DNA of 64,000 bases from positions 1,664,001-1,728,000 of the forward strand of contig NZ_CAHJXL010000001.1 of assembly GCF_903645315.1 (NCBI RefSeq). The letters are read 5' to 3'. Position 1 is the first letter of the stretch; the number at the start of each line of letters is the position of its first letter. This stretch comes from Victivallis sp. Marseille-Q1083. GTDB lineage: Bacteria > Verrucomicrobiota > Lentisphaeria > Victivallales > Victivallaceae. The notes beneath the pieces were generated by a model that was given only the letters and a program-made list of their open reading frames with translations, did not search any database and had not been told where the DNA came from. Positions 34,528 through 44,101 of the stretch are shown piece after piece. The position numbers and the translations under genes were made by a program.

Positions 34528-36168
34528 TTATTGCCGGGTGAGCAAATCGCCGAGAGCCAGACCACCGCGGCCGGATTCGAAAATTGTTTTAAGTTCCTCT
34601 TTGGATAGCGCCCGATTCCACATTGCGAAATCATCGAGTTTGCCGCCGTAATTAAAAGGATATTGACCAGTACCATCCTGGCCAAGGTGCCACGGCATGC
34701 CGCTGATTAATTCGGCGCGGTCGGCCGGCGCGTTAATAAAATAAAGCGTGCCGTTGGTGCTGCCTTGAGAAAGCTGTAGTGTCTGATTGGCATTTAAGGT
34801 GACCGCAAGAAACATCCATTGTTCTGGTTCGATGTCAAATTGCGCCATATCGACCCGCTGCTGGTTAGCCAGTCCGAGGTTGAGGCCGATCCCTGGTTGG
34901 CTAGCGTATTGCGCCTGTTTGGCGGCAATCAATGCGAAGCCAGGCTGCGAACCGTCGCGCCAGTCCTTGTTGGAAATCAGCAGCGCGTCGCCGAGCTGTT
35001 CCGGTGGCATTTTCACCCACATCGATATGGTGAATTCCTGCCGATCAGCAAAATAAGTCTCCGAACCGACCAGTTCCACATATTCGTGAATGCCATCGCT
35101 GCGGGGGAGCTCCAGCGCACCGTCGAATTTGCCCGGTTTGACGTTACTTTTGACGTAAGAGCCGACCTTTTTCAGTTCGGTTGGAGCAATGGCGTTGGTG
35201 AGCTCATCGGCATCGAAATCACAGTAGACGAGCAAGCCGTCAGATAGTTTATGAGGCGTTTGCGGCTGAATTTCACAGCCACGTGCCACGCCGTCGAAGG
35301 GATAGTCGGTCGGATTCAAACCGAAGTGGGCGAGCACGGTTGGTGCTACGTCATAATTATGCGGCGTACCGGCAAGGAATCCCTGCTCGACTGTTTTGCT
35401 ACAGACCAGAAACGGAATGGTATGTGCATTGCCGTCGGTTACACCATGGCCTCTGCTGTAACCGCCATGGTCGGAGGTGATGATGATGATCCAATCTTCG
35501 GTAGCAAATTCGGAACGGGAAGAGATTGCGTCGAGCAGATTGCCGATATAACGGTCACACTGGGCAATGTTATATAAATAGGATGCAGAGTGCGGATAGA
35601 AGCCTTCGCTGTGACCGGCGTCATCAGGCAAACTTATAAAAAGCAACGTCATGTCGCCGCCATTTTTCAAAAATTCAACCGTTTGGCGGTTATTTTCCGC
35701 ATCGTCGTTATAGTGATATGCGATGGCGTCCGAACCACCCCTGATTGTTCCTGATTCGTTCCAAGAGTAAAAGAAAGCGGTAGACAATTCCGGGCGGGCT
35801 TGCCGGAGATATTCCAGAAAAATCGGATAATGTTCGTAGTCACCGTCCTTCGTCTGGTCATTCTGGAATACTCTGTTTTTGGCAGCGGTGACGCCGGTAG
35901 CGATGGCGGCATGGTTGGGGCCGCTGACGGGAATGCTTTCGGCTTGGGCCCTGGCGTGATCCGCATAAGCGCCATGGTAACCGGGCTGCCATTCGCCTGC
36001 TATCAGTTTGTCGATATTTGGCGTTACCGCAGCGTCAAAGACATCGGCCCGGGTGCCATCCAGCATGATGACGAGAGCCTTAGGGGTTCCGGCCTTCAGT
36101 GGCAAAACGCCACCAAAGGTGAGGCTGCCGGCAAGCGCAGCCAGACAGTAAAAATTGAATATTTTCAT
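34528..36168 (-). CDS. Secreted alkaline-phosphatase-superfamily enzyme with C-terminal LamG domain
   Basis: 546 aa. Signal peptide MKIFNFYCLAALAGSLTFGG, cleavage near LKAG. The phosphatase/phosphodiesterase core follows: LVIMLDGTRADVFD (metal Asp), SGPNHAAIATG (nucleophile region), PDDAGHSEGF and ITSDHGGYSRGHG (metal Asp/His) and GNAHTIPFLV. Residues ~310-535 form a LamG/concanavalin-like domain (EFTISMWVKMP, LDDFAMWNRALS). It could hydrolyse phosphate or sulphate diesters on glycans; sulfatases usually have a CxPxR motif, absent here. It lies 149 bases after the DUF4838 gene on the same strand and may share its transcript. Confidence 0.82.
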   Translation of the reverse strand: MKIFNFYCLAALAGSLTFGGVLPLKAGTPKALVIMLDGTRADVFDAAVTPNIDKLIAGEWQPGYHGAYADHARAQAESIPVSGPNHAAIATGVTAAKNRVFQNDQTKDGDYEHYPIFLEYLRQARPELSTAFFYSWNESGTIRGGSDAIAYHYNDDAENNRQTVEFLKNGGDMTLLFISLPDDAGHSEGFYPHSASYLYNIAQCDRYIGNLLDAISSRSEFATEDWIIIITSDHGGYSRGHGVTDGNAHTIPFLVCSKTVEQGFLAGTPHNYDVAPTVLAHFGLNPTDYPFDGVARGCEIQPQTPHKLSDGLLVYCDFDADELTNAIAPTELKKVGSYVKSNVKPGKFDGALELPRSDGIHEYVELVGSETYFADRQEFTISMWVKMPPEQLGDALLISNKDWRDGSQPGFALIAAKQAQYASQPGIGLNLGLANQQRVDMAQFDIEPEQWMFLAVTLNANQTLQLSQGSTNGTLYFINAPADRAELISGMPWHLGQDGTGQYPFNYGGKLDDFAMWNRALSKEELKTIFESGRGGLALGDLLTRQ

Positions 36169-36316
36169 ATTATATTCTCATATTGACTATTTTTTCGTTT
36201 GAATACAATCAAAGATGACTTTGTGCAAAATTTTCTGAAATACACTTGTAATTCCCGACACTGCCAACAGCGTTGCCGGGAAAAATTCATATCTCATTTG
36301 CAAGTCTTTACAATAC

Positions 36317-38701
36317 TTATTGATTGCCTTCCAACAGGTTTTGGTCCAACTTCCCTGTGAAAAAATTTTCTCCGTCCGGCCGGGGGCGCAGAATGATCCG
36401 GTCGACGAAAAGGGAAGCGCCCTGATCGGTCTTCAATGGCGCCAGGTAAACGATCATCCGCGGCCCGACTTCGACGTCTTCAATGGTCAACCAGTGGTAA
36501 CCGCCTTTCAATTCCCCGAATGAATAGGTCGTGGAACGTTCGACCCGGCGCGTCCAGTCATGCAATGCGACCCGGGCGACCGGCGTGTCGTCGGACAATT
36601 CCCCTTCGGCGCGGACGCTGACGAACACATCATAATGCGGTATGGCTTCTGCCGGATCGGCCGCCGACCAGTCGGGCAGCCACAGATCGAAAGCCCGGTC
36701 GGCATGGTTGTCCGCCGTCCGCAGCGCTTTTCCGTAAGGCGAAGCCGGATCGTCGACGGTAAACGACCGGCTGCCGGGTTTTTCCTGTTCGAAATCATTG
36801 ACCGAGAATTCGAACCAGGCGTCATCCGGCACTCCGGCGCAGAATTCCGGCACATCGCCGGACCGCCGAAGAAAACGCGGTCCGGCCAGCCGGCGCGGCA
36901 TTTTCCAGTCCATCAGGCTGATAAGGTTCGCCTCGTTGTAGTTGGTGACCCGGTTGGCTTCGTAAATCGCCCTGATCTCCTTCCAGAGCTGGAGATTGTC
37001 CCGGTACTGCTCCTCGGACAGCGCCGGGTTCCAGCCGCAGGATTCCGCCGAGGTCAGAAAAGCGACTTCAAACGGCAGCCTGGCCCGGCGCAGCCGTTCG
37101 AGATACACCTGCCGCTCCGCTTCCGGTTCGGCGGCCAGCAACTGTTCCATTTCGGAGAAGGCCCGGAGAATTTCCTGAATCCGTTCATAGGAGAGCCAGT
37201 CGTTGGCGTCAAAGCGGTAACAGCCCAGCGACAGTCCGGTCGCTTCGAAATCGTCGCAGAGTTGATCGGTGATTTCCAGCAGCCTGGCGCCGACGGCCGG
37301 CGAATAGTAGCCGTCCAGGAATTCCCGCATCAATGCGCGCTGGTCGAGCTGCGGATTCCACAGCAGATGGCCGACAACCCAGCCTTTCAGCAGGAAATCG
37401 CCGCAGTTGCCGGTGCCGACGTCGCCCTGGGAAAAGACGGCCGCGACATGGTTGTCGGCATAAAGCCGGATGTTGTCGCCGAGGAACCGGATATTCGGAT
37501 GGGGGATCATGAAATTGGTATAGTTGCCCAGATAGTCCCAGATCGCCAGTTTGTCGGCAATTTGCGGCCAGGCTTTCAGGTCATCCCGGAAGTCCGCGTT
37601 GACATCGGAGTCGTACGACCGGGAAAAATCGTTCAGGAAGGCGCACAGCCGGATCAGTACGTTGTCGCGCACTTTCAACTTCATCGGGGGATCCTGGGCG
37701 AAAAGGTAGGCCAGTGTTTCAATCAACACATCGGGATACTCTCCGGCGATCGCTCCGGCGACTTCATTGACTGCCGACACCACCGGCGCGGCCGGGGAAC
37801 CGCCTTCGGCTTCCAGCGCCCGGCAGTCGTCGCATTGACAGCGCAGCCAGCCGTCCATATGGTCGATGGCGATAATCCGGGCGTCCGGATGCTTCCGCAG
37901 AATATTGCGGACGACCTCCGTCAGTTCCCGGCGCATTTCCGGATTGGTCCAGCACAGTTGTTCCGGGTTGCGTTTGCCGGATTCATCCAGCGCATACCAG
38001 TCCGGATGTTCCGCGAAGTAGCGGTTCGGCGGCAACAGGATCGTCGCCGTGTGGCAGAAGCCGTTCTGGTATTTGACCTTGCCGCCCCATTCCGGCGGAA
38101 TCGCCTGATAATCGCCATTGCTCTTCAGCTTGGCGGCGAAGGCCGGATTGGTATTGGGATCGGTGAAATAGGTTTCCCGGCTGAAAAAAGGCGGCGCATA
38201 ACGGTAGGCCAGGTTGTCCGGCAGTTCGAGCCGGGGAGTCGATGGCACCGACTCCTCACGGGCGCTCCAGAAACGGACGCCCCAGAAATCCTCCAGCAGC
38301 GTGTAGACGGCATAAAGCGTGCCGCGCGGCCGGTTGCCGCTGATGAAAAGATTGCCGCCGTGCACCGTCAGCAGAACCGAATCGGCCTTGTCGAGCCATT
38401 CGGCGTCAAGTGCCGGGTCTTCGGCCAGCGCCAGAAATTCCGGCGTACAGCCGAGCAGGATATTATGGCCGCTTTTCCGGGGTGTGTTGACGATCGGCAG
38501 CTTGACGCCGGCCAGTTGCTGAATGTATTTCTGCAGCTCGCCGGCGGCGGTCTTTTCCGCCGGGATGGCGTCAGCCGCCACGACGATGACATAATCGCTT
38601 CTGCCGTCTTTGACGATTTCCAGCGCCGCCGCGTTGCCGGCCAGCGACAAGCTGCCCAGCAGCAGCGCCATGGAGAACCCTTTTCTGAAACCTTTTCTCA
38701 T
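36317..38701 (-). CDS. Secreted DUF4838 protein (GH20/GH67-like N-domain)
   Basis: 794 aa. Signal peptide FSMALLLGSLSLAGNAAA. Residues ~30-150 form the alpha/beta domain seen before GH20 and GH67 catalytic barrels (AEKTAAGELQKYIQQLAGV, GTLYAVYTLLEDFWGVRFW). DUF4838 follows at ~170-520 (ARIIAIDHMDGWLRCQCDDC with a CxxC pair; LWNPQLDQRALMREFLDGYY). The C-terminal ~170 residues are a beta-sandwich, probably carbohydrate-binding. Substrate unknown. The pseudopilin gene lies 190 bases upstream with a hairpin between, and a LacI operator stands ahead of both. Confidence 0.85.
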   Translation of the reverse strand: MRKGFRKGFSMALLLGSLSLAGNAAALEIVKDGRSDYVIVVAADAIPAEKTAAGELQKYIQQLAGVKLPIVNTPRKSGHNILLGCTPEFLALAEDPALDAEWLDKADSVLLTVHGGNLFISGNRPRGTLYAVYTLLEDFWGVRFWSAREESVPSTPRLELPDNLAYRYAPPFFSRETYFTDPNTNPAFAAKLKSNGDYQAIPPEWGGKVKYQNGFCHTATILLPPNRYFAEHPDWYALDESGKRNPEQLCWTNPEMRRELTEVVRNILRKHPDARIIAIDHMDGWLRCQCDDCRALEAEGGSPAAPVVSAVNEVAGAIAGEYPDVLIETLAYLFAQDPPMKLKVRDNVLIRLCAFLNDFSRSYDSDVNADFRDDLKAWPQIADKLAIWDYLGNYTNFMIPHPNIRFLGDNIRLYADNHVAAVFSQGDVGTGNCGDFLLKGWVVGHLLWNPQLDQRALMREFLDGYYSPAVGARLLEITDQLCDDFEATGLSLGCYRFDANDWLSYERIQEILRAFSEMEQLLAAEPEAERQVYLERLRRARLPFEVAFLTSAESCGWNPALSEEQYRDNLQLWKEIRAIYEANRVTNYNEANLISLMDWKMPRRLAGPRFLRRSGDVPEFCAGVPDDAWFEFSVNDFEQEKPGSRSFTVDDPASPYGKALRTADNHADRAFDLWLPDWSAADPAEAIPHYDVFVSVRAEGELSDDTPVARVALHDWTRRVERSTTYSFGELKGGYHWLTIEDVEVGPRMIVYLAPLKTDQGASLFVDRIILRPRPDGENFFTGKLDQNLLEGNQ

Positions 38702-38786
38702 GGGAACCTTTCAAATATTTTGTTGCGTACCTTTGATGTTCGTAATAAATTTATCCACGCCGATGACGACCGTGGAAACTGATTTT

Positions 38787-38826
38787 GCGTTTGCCTTCCC
38801 GGTCGTTGGACAAGGAGGGCAAACGC
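38787..38826 (-). terminator. Hairpin between pseudopilin and DUF4838 genes
   Basis: Arms GCGTTTGCCTTCC (38787-38799) and GGAGGGCAAACGC (38814-38826) pair over 13 bp with one G-T, loop of 14. No T-run follows, so partial termination or mRNA processing is more likely than a full stop. Confidence 0.45.
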
Positions 38827-38891
38827 GATGTACTTTCTAATCTGCACAAACCTCAGGATATTATCCTTGATCGTCCGGAAGATATTCCGGA

Positions 38892-39575
38892 TCATTTGTC
38901 GGTGCGGAGATTCCACCACGGATAATCGTTCCATTCCACGAATTGCTGTACGCTGTTTGTACTGACATGACCGTCATACCAAACAATATTGAGTCCGTTG
39001 CCCCGGCGATGACGCATCGCGTCGTCGACGAATGCTTTTTCATAGGCGTTGCCGTACATCAGTAAAGTGTATTCGTGTGCCCGGGTACCTTCCCAACCTT
39101 GCGAACCGTCAGCCAGCATGTTGAGTGTCGACGGGCCGCCTTTGGAAACCAGCGAGCTGGTGATCGCCTTGTAATAATATCCGCCATCGTAATAGCCGGC
39201 GGTAAAGCCATACAACAAACAGAAGCCGTAGCCGGTGTAATTATAAGCAGTGCTGGTTGTGAAGGCTCCGTCGTTCGGTCCCGCTCCCCAGCTTGGACAT
39301 TGCAGCACTTTGCTATTGTCTGAAATAAAGCCTTCATCGGCCAGCAAGTCGGTCCAGAAGCCAAATTCATCTCCGGGAGCCAGACACGGCGTGTAGTAGT
39401 CGCTATTGCTGTCGGCATACATGATTTCGGCCAATCCCAGTTGCTTGAGGTTGTTGACGCAACTGATGTTTTGGGCGGCGTCTTTGGCTCGGCCAAGGGC
39501 CGGCAACAACATGCTGGCAAGAATTGCAATAATAGCAATCACTACTAAGAGTTCGATAAGTGTGAATTTTTTCAT
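38892..39575 (-). CDS. Pseudopilin-like protein (H-X9-DG type)
   Basis: 227 aa from [26 protein letters not shown] stands 8 bases before the ATG at 39575, better than the upstream Met at 39584. The helix is followed by [20 protein letters not shown] and a globular domain ending [28 protein letters not shown] is the Cys-Pro segment often present in these proteins. It is the first gene after the LacI operator at 39645 and precedes DUF4838. Confidence 0.92.
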   Translation of the reverse strand: MKKFTLIELLVVIAIIAILASMLLPALGRAKDAAQNISCVNNLKQLGLAEIMYADSNSDYYTPCLAPGDEFGFWTDLLADEGFISDNSKVLQCPSWGAGPNDGAFTTSTAYNYTGYGFCLLYGFTAGYYDGGYYYKAITSSLVSKGGPSTLNMLADGSQGWEGTRAHEYTLLMYGNAYEKAFVDDAMRHRRGNGLNIVWYDGHVSTNSVQQFVEWNDYPWWNLRTDK

Positions 39576-39644
39576 TTCGTACATCCTTTCTGTTCTTGTT
39601 CTGTTTTCTGTTTCGTTAATTGGTGCTTTTCGATATTTTTGAGA

Positions 39645-39662
39645 TGCTTTAACGTCAAAGCA
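39645..39662 (-). promoter_or_regulatory. LacI operator at the pseudopilin-DUF4838 promoter
   Basis: TGCTTTAACGTCAAAGCA, a near-perfect 18-bp palindrome centred on CG. On the minus strand a TTGACG -35 lies inside it, with TATCGA 17 bp further as a weak -10, so a bound repressor would block the promoter. Confidence 0.65.
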
Positions 39663-39677
39663 ATTTGGAAAAATTTT

Positions 39678-40691
39678 TTATGGCGGACCGGTCGTCGCCC
39701 GGACCATCAGCGACGTATCCAGCAATTGCGAGGAAACATCCCGGTCCTGGAGCAGATCGAGCAGCATATTGCCGGCCAGCCGGCCGATCTCCTCTTTGGG
39801 CTGGGCGATCGTCGTCAGCGGGTAGAGCACCTGCCGGGCGGCAAGTTCGAGATCGTCGAACCCGATGATCGACAGATCCCTGGCAATGCGGCGGTTCAGC
39901 TTCAACGCCGCCTGAATCGCGCCGAGGGCGGCGAAGTCCGAGGCGGCGAACAAGGCGGTAATTTCCGGCGCCCGCCGAAGCAGCCGGACGGCCGCCGCTT
40001 CGCCGTCTTCGATCGACATTTCGCAGTCTTCGAAGTATTTTTTCGGGATTTCGAGACCGTTGGCCTTCAATTCGGCCAGAAATCCCAGATGGCGCTGGCG
40101 CATCGCCACACAGCCGGTATCATGGGTGATCATGCCGATGGCGGTATGGCCGAGCTCCAGCAGATGGCGTACGGCGGTCCGGGCGCCCCGGTAGCTGTCA
40201 ACCATGACGAAATAATCGCTGACAGCCGGCAGGTATTCCATGATTTGAACGACCGGCATCGTCGCGGAAATGGCGCAGTAATCATCCTCCAGCTCCCGGC
40301 TCGGGTAGATGATAAGCCCGTCGATTTTGCGCTTCAGCACCCGCTGCAGCGCCCGCCGCTCATTGTCCGTTCCAACGTAGAAGTTGCTCAGCAGCAACGA
40401 AAAATCCCGGTCGTAAGTGACGTCTTCGATACCGGCGATGATGTTGCCGAAAAAGCTGGTGTTGATGTAGGGAACCACCGCGCCGATCAGATAACTCCGC
40501 TGGGTGACCAGCGACAGCGCCGCCGTGTTCGGCACGTAGTTCAATTCCCGGGCGGTAGCCAGAATTTTTTCCCGGGTCACCCGCGACAGGCGGCCGGTGC
40601 CGTTGATTCCCATCGACACCGCCTGGCAGGAGATACCCAACCGGCTGGCGATATCTTTGATGGTCACGGATTTTTTGGTTGCGGTGAGCAC
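39678..40691 (-). CDS. LacI-family repressor, paralogue 2
   Basis: 337 aa. Helix-turn-helix IKDIASRLGISCQAVSMGIN, hinge near PNTAALSLV, effector domain SYLIGAVVPYINTSFFGNII to DLSIIGFDDLELAARQVLYP. Most of its length matches the paralogue at 31103, including the rare VSMGINGTGRLS recognition region, so both should bind similar operators. It stands directly upstream of the pseudopilin-DUF4838 genes, which carry an operator at 39645, and has one in its own promoter at 40733. The effector is probably a sugar. Confidence 0.93.
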   Translation of the reverse strand: MLTATKKSVTIKDIASRLGISCQAVSMGINGTGRLSRVTREKILATARELNYVPNTAALSLVTQRSYLIGAVVPYINTSFFGNIIAGIEDVTYDRDFSLLLSNFYVGTDNERRALQRVLKRKIDGLIIYPSRELEDDYCAISATMPVVQIMEYLPAVSDYFVMVDSYRGARTAVRHLLELGHTAIGMITHDTGCVAMRQRHLGFLAELKANGLEIPKKYFEDCEMSIEDGEAAAVRLLRRAPEITALFAASDFAALGAIQAALKLNRRIARDLSIIGFDDLELAARQVLYPLTTIAQPKEEIGRLAGNMLLDLLQDRDVSSQLLDTSLMVRATTGPP

Positions 40692-40732
40692 GGTTTTCTG
40701 GTCCTTTCGGAAATCTACGAGTTTTGATGATT

Positions 40733-40750
40733 TGCTATAACGTTAAACCA
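40733..40750 (-). promoter_or_regulatory. LacI operator in the paralogue 2 promoter
   Basis: TGCTATAACGTTAAACCA, same TGnTnnAnCGTTnAAnCA pattern as at 32180; it lies 9 bases after the -10, so autorepression is likely. Confidence 0.6.
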
Positions 40751-40758
40751 CAATGAAG

Positions 40759-40787
40759 ATTATAGCAAAACTTTTTCGGAAAGTCAA
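40759..40787 (-). promoter_or_regulatory. Promoter of LacI paralogue 2
   Basis: Minus strand TTGACT (40787-40782), 17-bp spacer, TATAAT (40764-40759). Confidence 0.8.
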
Positions 40788-40941
40788 TAGCCGGAAAGAA
40801 TTTTTTTGAAAAAAATTGATTTTTTACCATGAAAAACCATCCATACCGCCTGAATTTTTCCGCCAATGGCGCGATATTGCCAGAATGGTGTCCGCCTGCC
40901 GGCGGAACTGGTTTATGCAGAAAATTCGCCTGCGGCATGTA

Positions 40942-41766
40942 TCAGGTTTCCGGCGGAGTCGATTTCCGCCGGGCTTCCCGGCGGTAGAAATCGGCCATGT
41001 TCCCGTCGCCGTCCCCGGCATCGGCCGCCGGCTTGTCCGGGATTTCCGGCTCGGCGGCCGTTTGCCGCCGCCCGGCCAGCAGCAGACCGAGTTCGAAGAG
41101 CAGCCAGGTCGGAATGGCCAGCAGCAGTTGGCTGATGACGTCCGGCGGCGTCAGGACGGCTGCCAGAATCAGGATCAGCACGATGATATAGGGCCGCTGG
41201 CGGCGCAGCGTCGAAGCCTGGACGACGCCGAATTTGACCAGCAGCAGCACGAACAGTGGAAATTGGAACATCAGGCCGAACGCCAGCATCAGCCAGCCGG
41301 CCAGGTTGAGAAAATTGCTCAATCCCAGCACCGGTTTCAACTCGGGCGTCGCGAAACCGGCGGCGAAGCGCATGACCATCGGCAGAATCACGCCGGCACA
41401 GAAGGCGACTCCCGCCAGAAACAGCACGGAAGAGAAAACGATGCCCCACTTCAGCGCCCGCCGTTCTTTTTCGTAAAGTGCCGGCAGCAGAAAACGCCAG
41501 ATTTGCCAGGCGCAGTAGGGATAACCGAGCGCCAGCGCCAGGATCAGCGCCAGCTTCAACCGGGCGATGAAAACCTCCATCGGCGAAAAAAAGCTCAGCG
41601 CTCCCAGTTCCGGCGGGCAGCTCCAGCGAATCAGCGCATCGATGCAGTAAGAGGTCAGCCAGTAGCCGACCGGATAGAGCAACGCCGCGGCGGCGACGCA
41701 ATGCAGCAATGCGTTCCGCAGCGCTTCCAAATGGGAAATAAACGATTGTTCCGGCGCGTCAGGCAT
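40942..41766 (-). CDS. tatC: Sec-independent translocase subunit TatC
   Basis: 274 aa, six membrane segments. TatC hallmarks: [16 protein letters not shown] at the N-terminus, [20 protein letters not shown] (~60), [22 protein letters not shown] (~85), and [23 protein letters not shown] (~205). The C-terminal ~50 residues are polar and longer than usual. The start overlaps the tatA stop by 8 bases. Last gene of the seven-gene operon whose first two products carry Tat signals. Confidence 0.95.
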   Translation of the reverse strand: MPDAPEQSFISHLEALRNALLHCVAAAALLYPVGYWLTSYCIDALIRWSCPPELGALSFFSPMEVFIARLKLALILALALGYPYCAWQIWRFLLPALYEKERRALKWGIVFSSVLFLAGVAFCAGVILPMVMRFAAGFATPELKPVLGLSNFLNLAGWLMLAFGLMFQFPLFVLLLVKFGVVQASTLRRQRPYIIVLILILAAVLTPPDVISQLLLAIPTWLLFELGLLLAGRRQTAAEPEIPDKPAADAGDGDGNMADFYRREARRKSTPPET

Positions 41767-41986
41767 CTTTCTTCGGTGAATCGGTTCGGGATTGGTCGTC
41801 GTTTTCCGCCCGCTTTTCGGCGGCGTCCATCAGCTCCCTGGACTCCTTTTCCAGCGAATTTTTCGCTTTTTTGAATTCATAAGAGGCCCTGCCCAGCGCC
41901 CGGGCCAGTTCCGGAATCCGTTTGGCGCCGAACAGCAACAGGACGACGACCAGGATTAAAATGATTTCTGTGGCTCCGATGTGCAT
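41759..41986 (-). CDS. tatA: Twin-arginine translocase subunit TatA/E
   Basis: 75 aa. One membrane helix ([20 protein letters not shown]), the [14 protein letters not shown] hinge and an amphipathic helix with a charged tail. AAGGAGT precedes the ATG. Only one TatA-like gene is here; it may act as both TatA and TatB. It follows larE by 25 bases. Confidence 0.93.
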   Translation of the reverse strand: MHIGATEIILILVVVLLLFGAKRIPELARALGRASYEFKKAKNSLEKESRELMDAAEKRAENDDQSRTDSPKKDA

Positions 41987-42011
41987 GATTCATACTCCTT
42001 GGGTGAATGAT

Positions 42012-42857
42012 TCAAATGATAGTCTGCCCGGTTTTCAGGTAAAGGTCCATGCTGCCGGAACGGAATCCTTCCAGATCCAGCGCCAGGTAGCGAAACCCCA
42101 GTCTTTTGAGTTCGCCGGCAATTTCCCGGCGCTGCCGCCAGAATTCCGGCAGTTCCGGTTCGTCGATCTCGATTCTGGCGACCTCGCCGTGCAGGCGGAT
42201 TCGGACGATCCGGAACCCGCGTCGTCGGATCGCTTCCTCGCCGGCTTCCACCAGTTGAAAACCGGCCGGCGTCAGTTCGGCGCCATAGGGGAAACGGGTG
42301 GCCAGACAGGGCGCGGCCGGCCGCTGCGCCACCGGAATCTCCAACCGTTCCGCCAGGCTCCGGATTTCGTTTTTGGCGATGCCGAGTTCGGCCAGCGGGC
42401 TGAGCACCGCCAACTCCTGCAGCGCCCGCCGGCCCGGCCGGTACTGCTGCAGATCGTCGAAGTTCGTACCGTCGAGCAGGTGTTGCAGTTCCGCCTCATC
42501 CGCCAATTTCCGCAGCGCTTCGAACAACTGCTTTTTACAACGGTAACAGCGGTCCGGCGGGTTGCGCCGCAATTCCGGATCGGCGAAACCGTCGACCGTC
42601 AGAATCCGGTGGCGGACCCGGCAGCCGGCGGCCAGCCGGCCGGCCAGCGCCACATCGGTTCCGGGTTGGAAATTCGATGCAAAGGTGACGGCCAGCACCC
42701 GATCCGGCTGCTGCCGGGCGAACGGCGCCAGCAGCGCCAGCAGCAGCGCGCTGTCGACACCGCCGGAAAGAGCCAGACAAATTCCCGCCGGAATGCGTTC
42801 CGCCAGATAGCGCCTTAATTCTTCCAATCGATCGGCGCCGACATTTTCCTGCCTCAT
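42012..42857 (-). CDS. larE: LarE, ATP-dependent sacrificial sulphur transferase
   Basis: 281 aa. PP-loop ATP site LALSGGVDSALLL (SGGVDS at 31-36). C184 in RPAAPCLATRFPYG aligns with the Cys that LarE gives up to make the thioacids of the nickel-pincer nucleotide. C104 and C107 (RCYRCKK) give a CxxC pair; some LarE proteins use three Cys to hold a [4Fe-4S] cluster and deliver sulphur catalytically, so that mode is possible here. ATG at 42857 follows GGAAAGGAAC. It follows larC after 20 bases. Confidence 0.93.
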   Translation of the reverse strand: MRQENVGADRLEELRRYLAERIPAGICLALSGGVDSALLLALLAPFARQQPDRVLAVTFASNFQPGTDVALAGRLAAGCRVRHRILTVDGFADPELRRNPPDRCYRCKKQLFEALRKLADEAELQHLLDGTNFDDLQQYRPGRRALQELAVLSPLAELGIAKNEIRSLAERLEIPVAQRPAAPCLATRFPYGAELTPAGFQLVEAGEEAIRRRGFRIVRIRLHGEVARIEIDEPELPEFWRQRREIAGELKRLGFRYLALDLEGFRSGSMDLYLKTGQTII

Positions 42858-42877
42858 AATGTTCCTTTCCGGCGAAA

Positions 42878-44101
42878 TCAGCGATCCTGCCGGGCCGCTT
42901 CGGTTTGCGCCTCGCTGTACAGCGCCGGAAAGGCGATACCGGTCGCTTCGGCCAGCCGCTTGACACTCTCGTATTCCGGATAATAGAACGATTCGTTGCC
43001 GAATGTGCATTTCTTGACCGCCACCTCGCCGCCGGGGAGCTGGACGGTTCGCGATTCCCGCCTCAGACAACTGCGTTCGACCCGGTAGCGCCGGATGCCG
43101 ATCGTCGTCGTCGTCCGGAAAATCACCGCCTCCAGCGCAGTCAGGTCGGCGGCGTCGGCGATGACCCGCAGCAGCCAGCCGGGCCGATTTTTCTTCATGA
43201 ATACCGGCAGATAGTGGACATCCAGTGCGCCGGTCGTGAACAATTGCTCCATGGCCAGCCCCAGCGCCTCGCCGCTGCAATCGTCCAGGTTGGTTTCCAG
43301 AATCCATTTGCCGTCGTCATCGCCGGCCGCCGGTGGGGCGGTCGCTTCCAGCAGCATCGCCCGCAGCAGATTCGGCCGGCCGAAATCGCGTTTTCCGGCT
43401 CCCAAGCCGATTTTGCGGATCGTGAAATTCTCCGGCCGCGCCGGCCGGTTGCGCAGCGCGGCGGCGATGGCGGCGCCGGTCGGCGTCACCATCTCGCCGT
43501 TGACTTCGGTGATGGCCAGCGGCAACTGGTAGGCGGCGGCGATTTCCGCCACCGCCGGCACCGGCACCGGCAATTCGCCGTGCTGACAGCACACGAAACC
43601 GCTGCCTTCAGTCAAGGTCGAAACGACCGTTTCTTCAATGCCCAGATCGTCGATGCAGACCGCTGCCGCGACGATGTCGACGATCGAGTCGATGGCGCCG
43701 ACTTCATGAAAGTGAACTTCGTCGACCGTCACTCCGTGCGCTTTGGCTTCCGCGACTGCGACGATATGGAAGATTTTTTTGGCTAGGGCGTTGGCCCGGG
43801 GCGACAGCGCGCCGCGGTCGATGATGGCCTGAATGTCACGCCAGTTCCGGTGGACATGGCGGCGGCTTTCCGGGTCGTGGTGATGATGGTGGTGATGGTC
43901 GTGGTCGTCAGCCAGCGAGACCGTGAAATCGCAGGCGCGCATGCCGTGGCGGCGGACGGTGGAGACGGTGTAGGAATAGCCCGGCAATTGCAGACTCGCC
44001 AACGCGCGGTCCAATTTTTCGCGGTCGGCTCCGAGGTCGAGCAGCGCCGCGACGGTCATATCGCCGCTGATGCCGGAATGGCACTCCAGATACAGAATCA
44101 T
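42878..44101 (-). CDS. larC: LarC, nickel-inserting cyclometallase
   Basis: 407 aa in a single frame, whereas some lactobacilli need a programmed frameshift to make full LarC. Start MILYLECHSGISGDMTVAAL is typical; a His-rich run (DDHDHHHHHHHD, ~65-76) suits nickel binding. VDEVHFHEVGAIDSIVDIV (~120) and LETNLDDCSGEALGLAMEQL (~275) are family signatures. It inserts Ni into pyridinium-3,5-bisthiocarboxylate mononucleotide. ATG overlaps the larB stop (ATGA). GAAGGA precedes it. Confidence 0.95.
   Translation of the reverse strand: MILYLECHSGISGDMTVAALLDLGADREKLDRALASLQLPGYSYTVSTVRRHGMRACDFTVSLADDHDHHHHHHHDPESRRHVHRNWRDIQAIIDRGALSPRANALAKKIFHIVAVAEAKAHGVTVDEVHFHEVGAIDSIVDIVAAAVCIDDLGIEETVVSTLTEGSGFVCCQHGELPVPVPAVAEIAAAYQLPLAITEVNGEMVTPTGAAIAAALRNRPARPENFTIRKIGLGAGKRDFGRPNLLRAMLLEATAPPAAGDDDGKWILETNLDDCSGEALGLAMEQLFTTGALDVHYLPVFMKKNRPGWLLRVIADAADLTALEAVIFRTTTTIGIRRYRVERSCLRRESRTVQLPGGEVAVKKCTFGNESFYYPEYESVKRLAEATGIAFPALYSEAQTEAARQDR

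Noticed and set aside
36560-38782. 740-codon plus-strand frame opposite the DUF4838 gene, and a 920-codon one at 50444-53206 opposite the DUF6067-like gene
   Set aside because: Both are long only because of GC-rich codon bias; the minus-strand genes have signal peptides and recognisable domains.
43850-43920. Short GTG/GTGGTGATG-like simple repeat
   Set aside because: It encodes the His-rich nickel-binding stretch of LarC and needs no other explanation.
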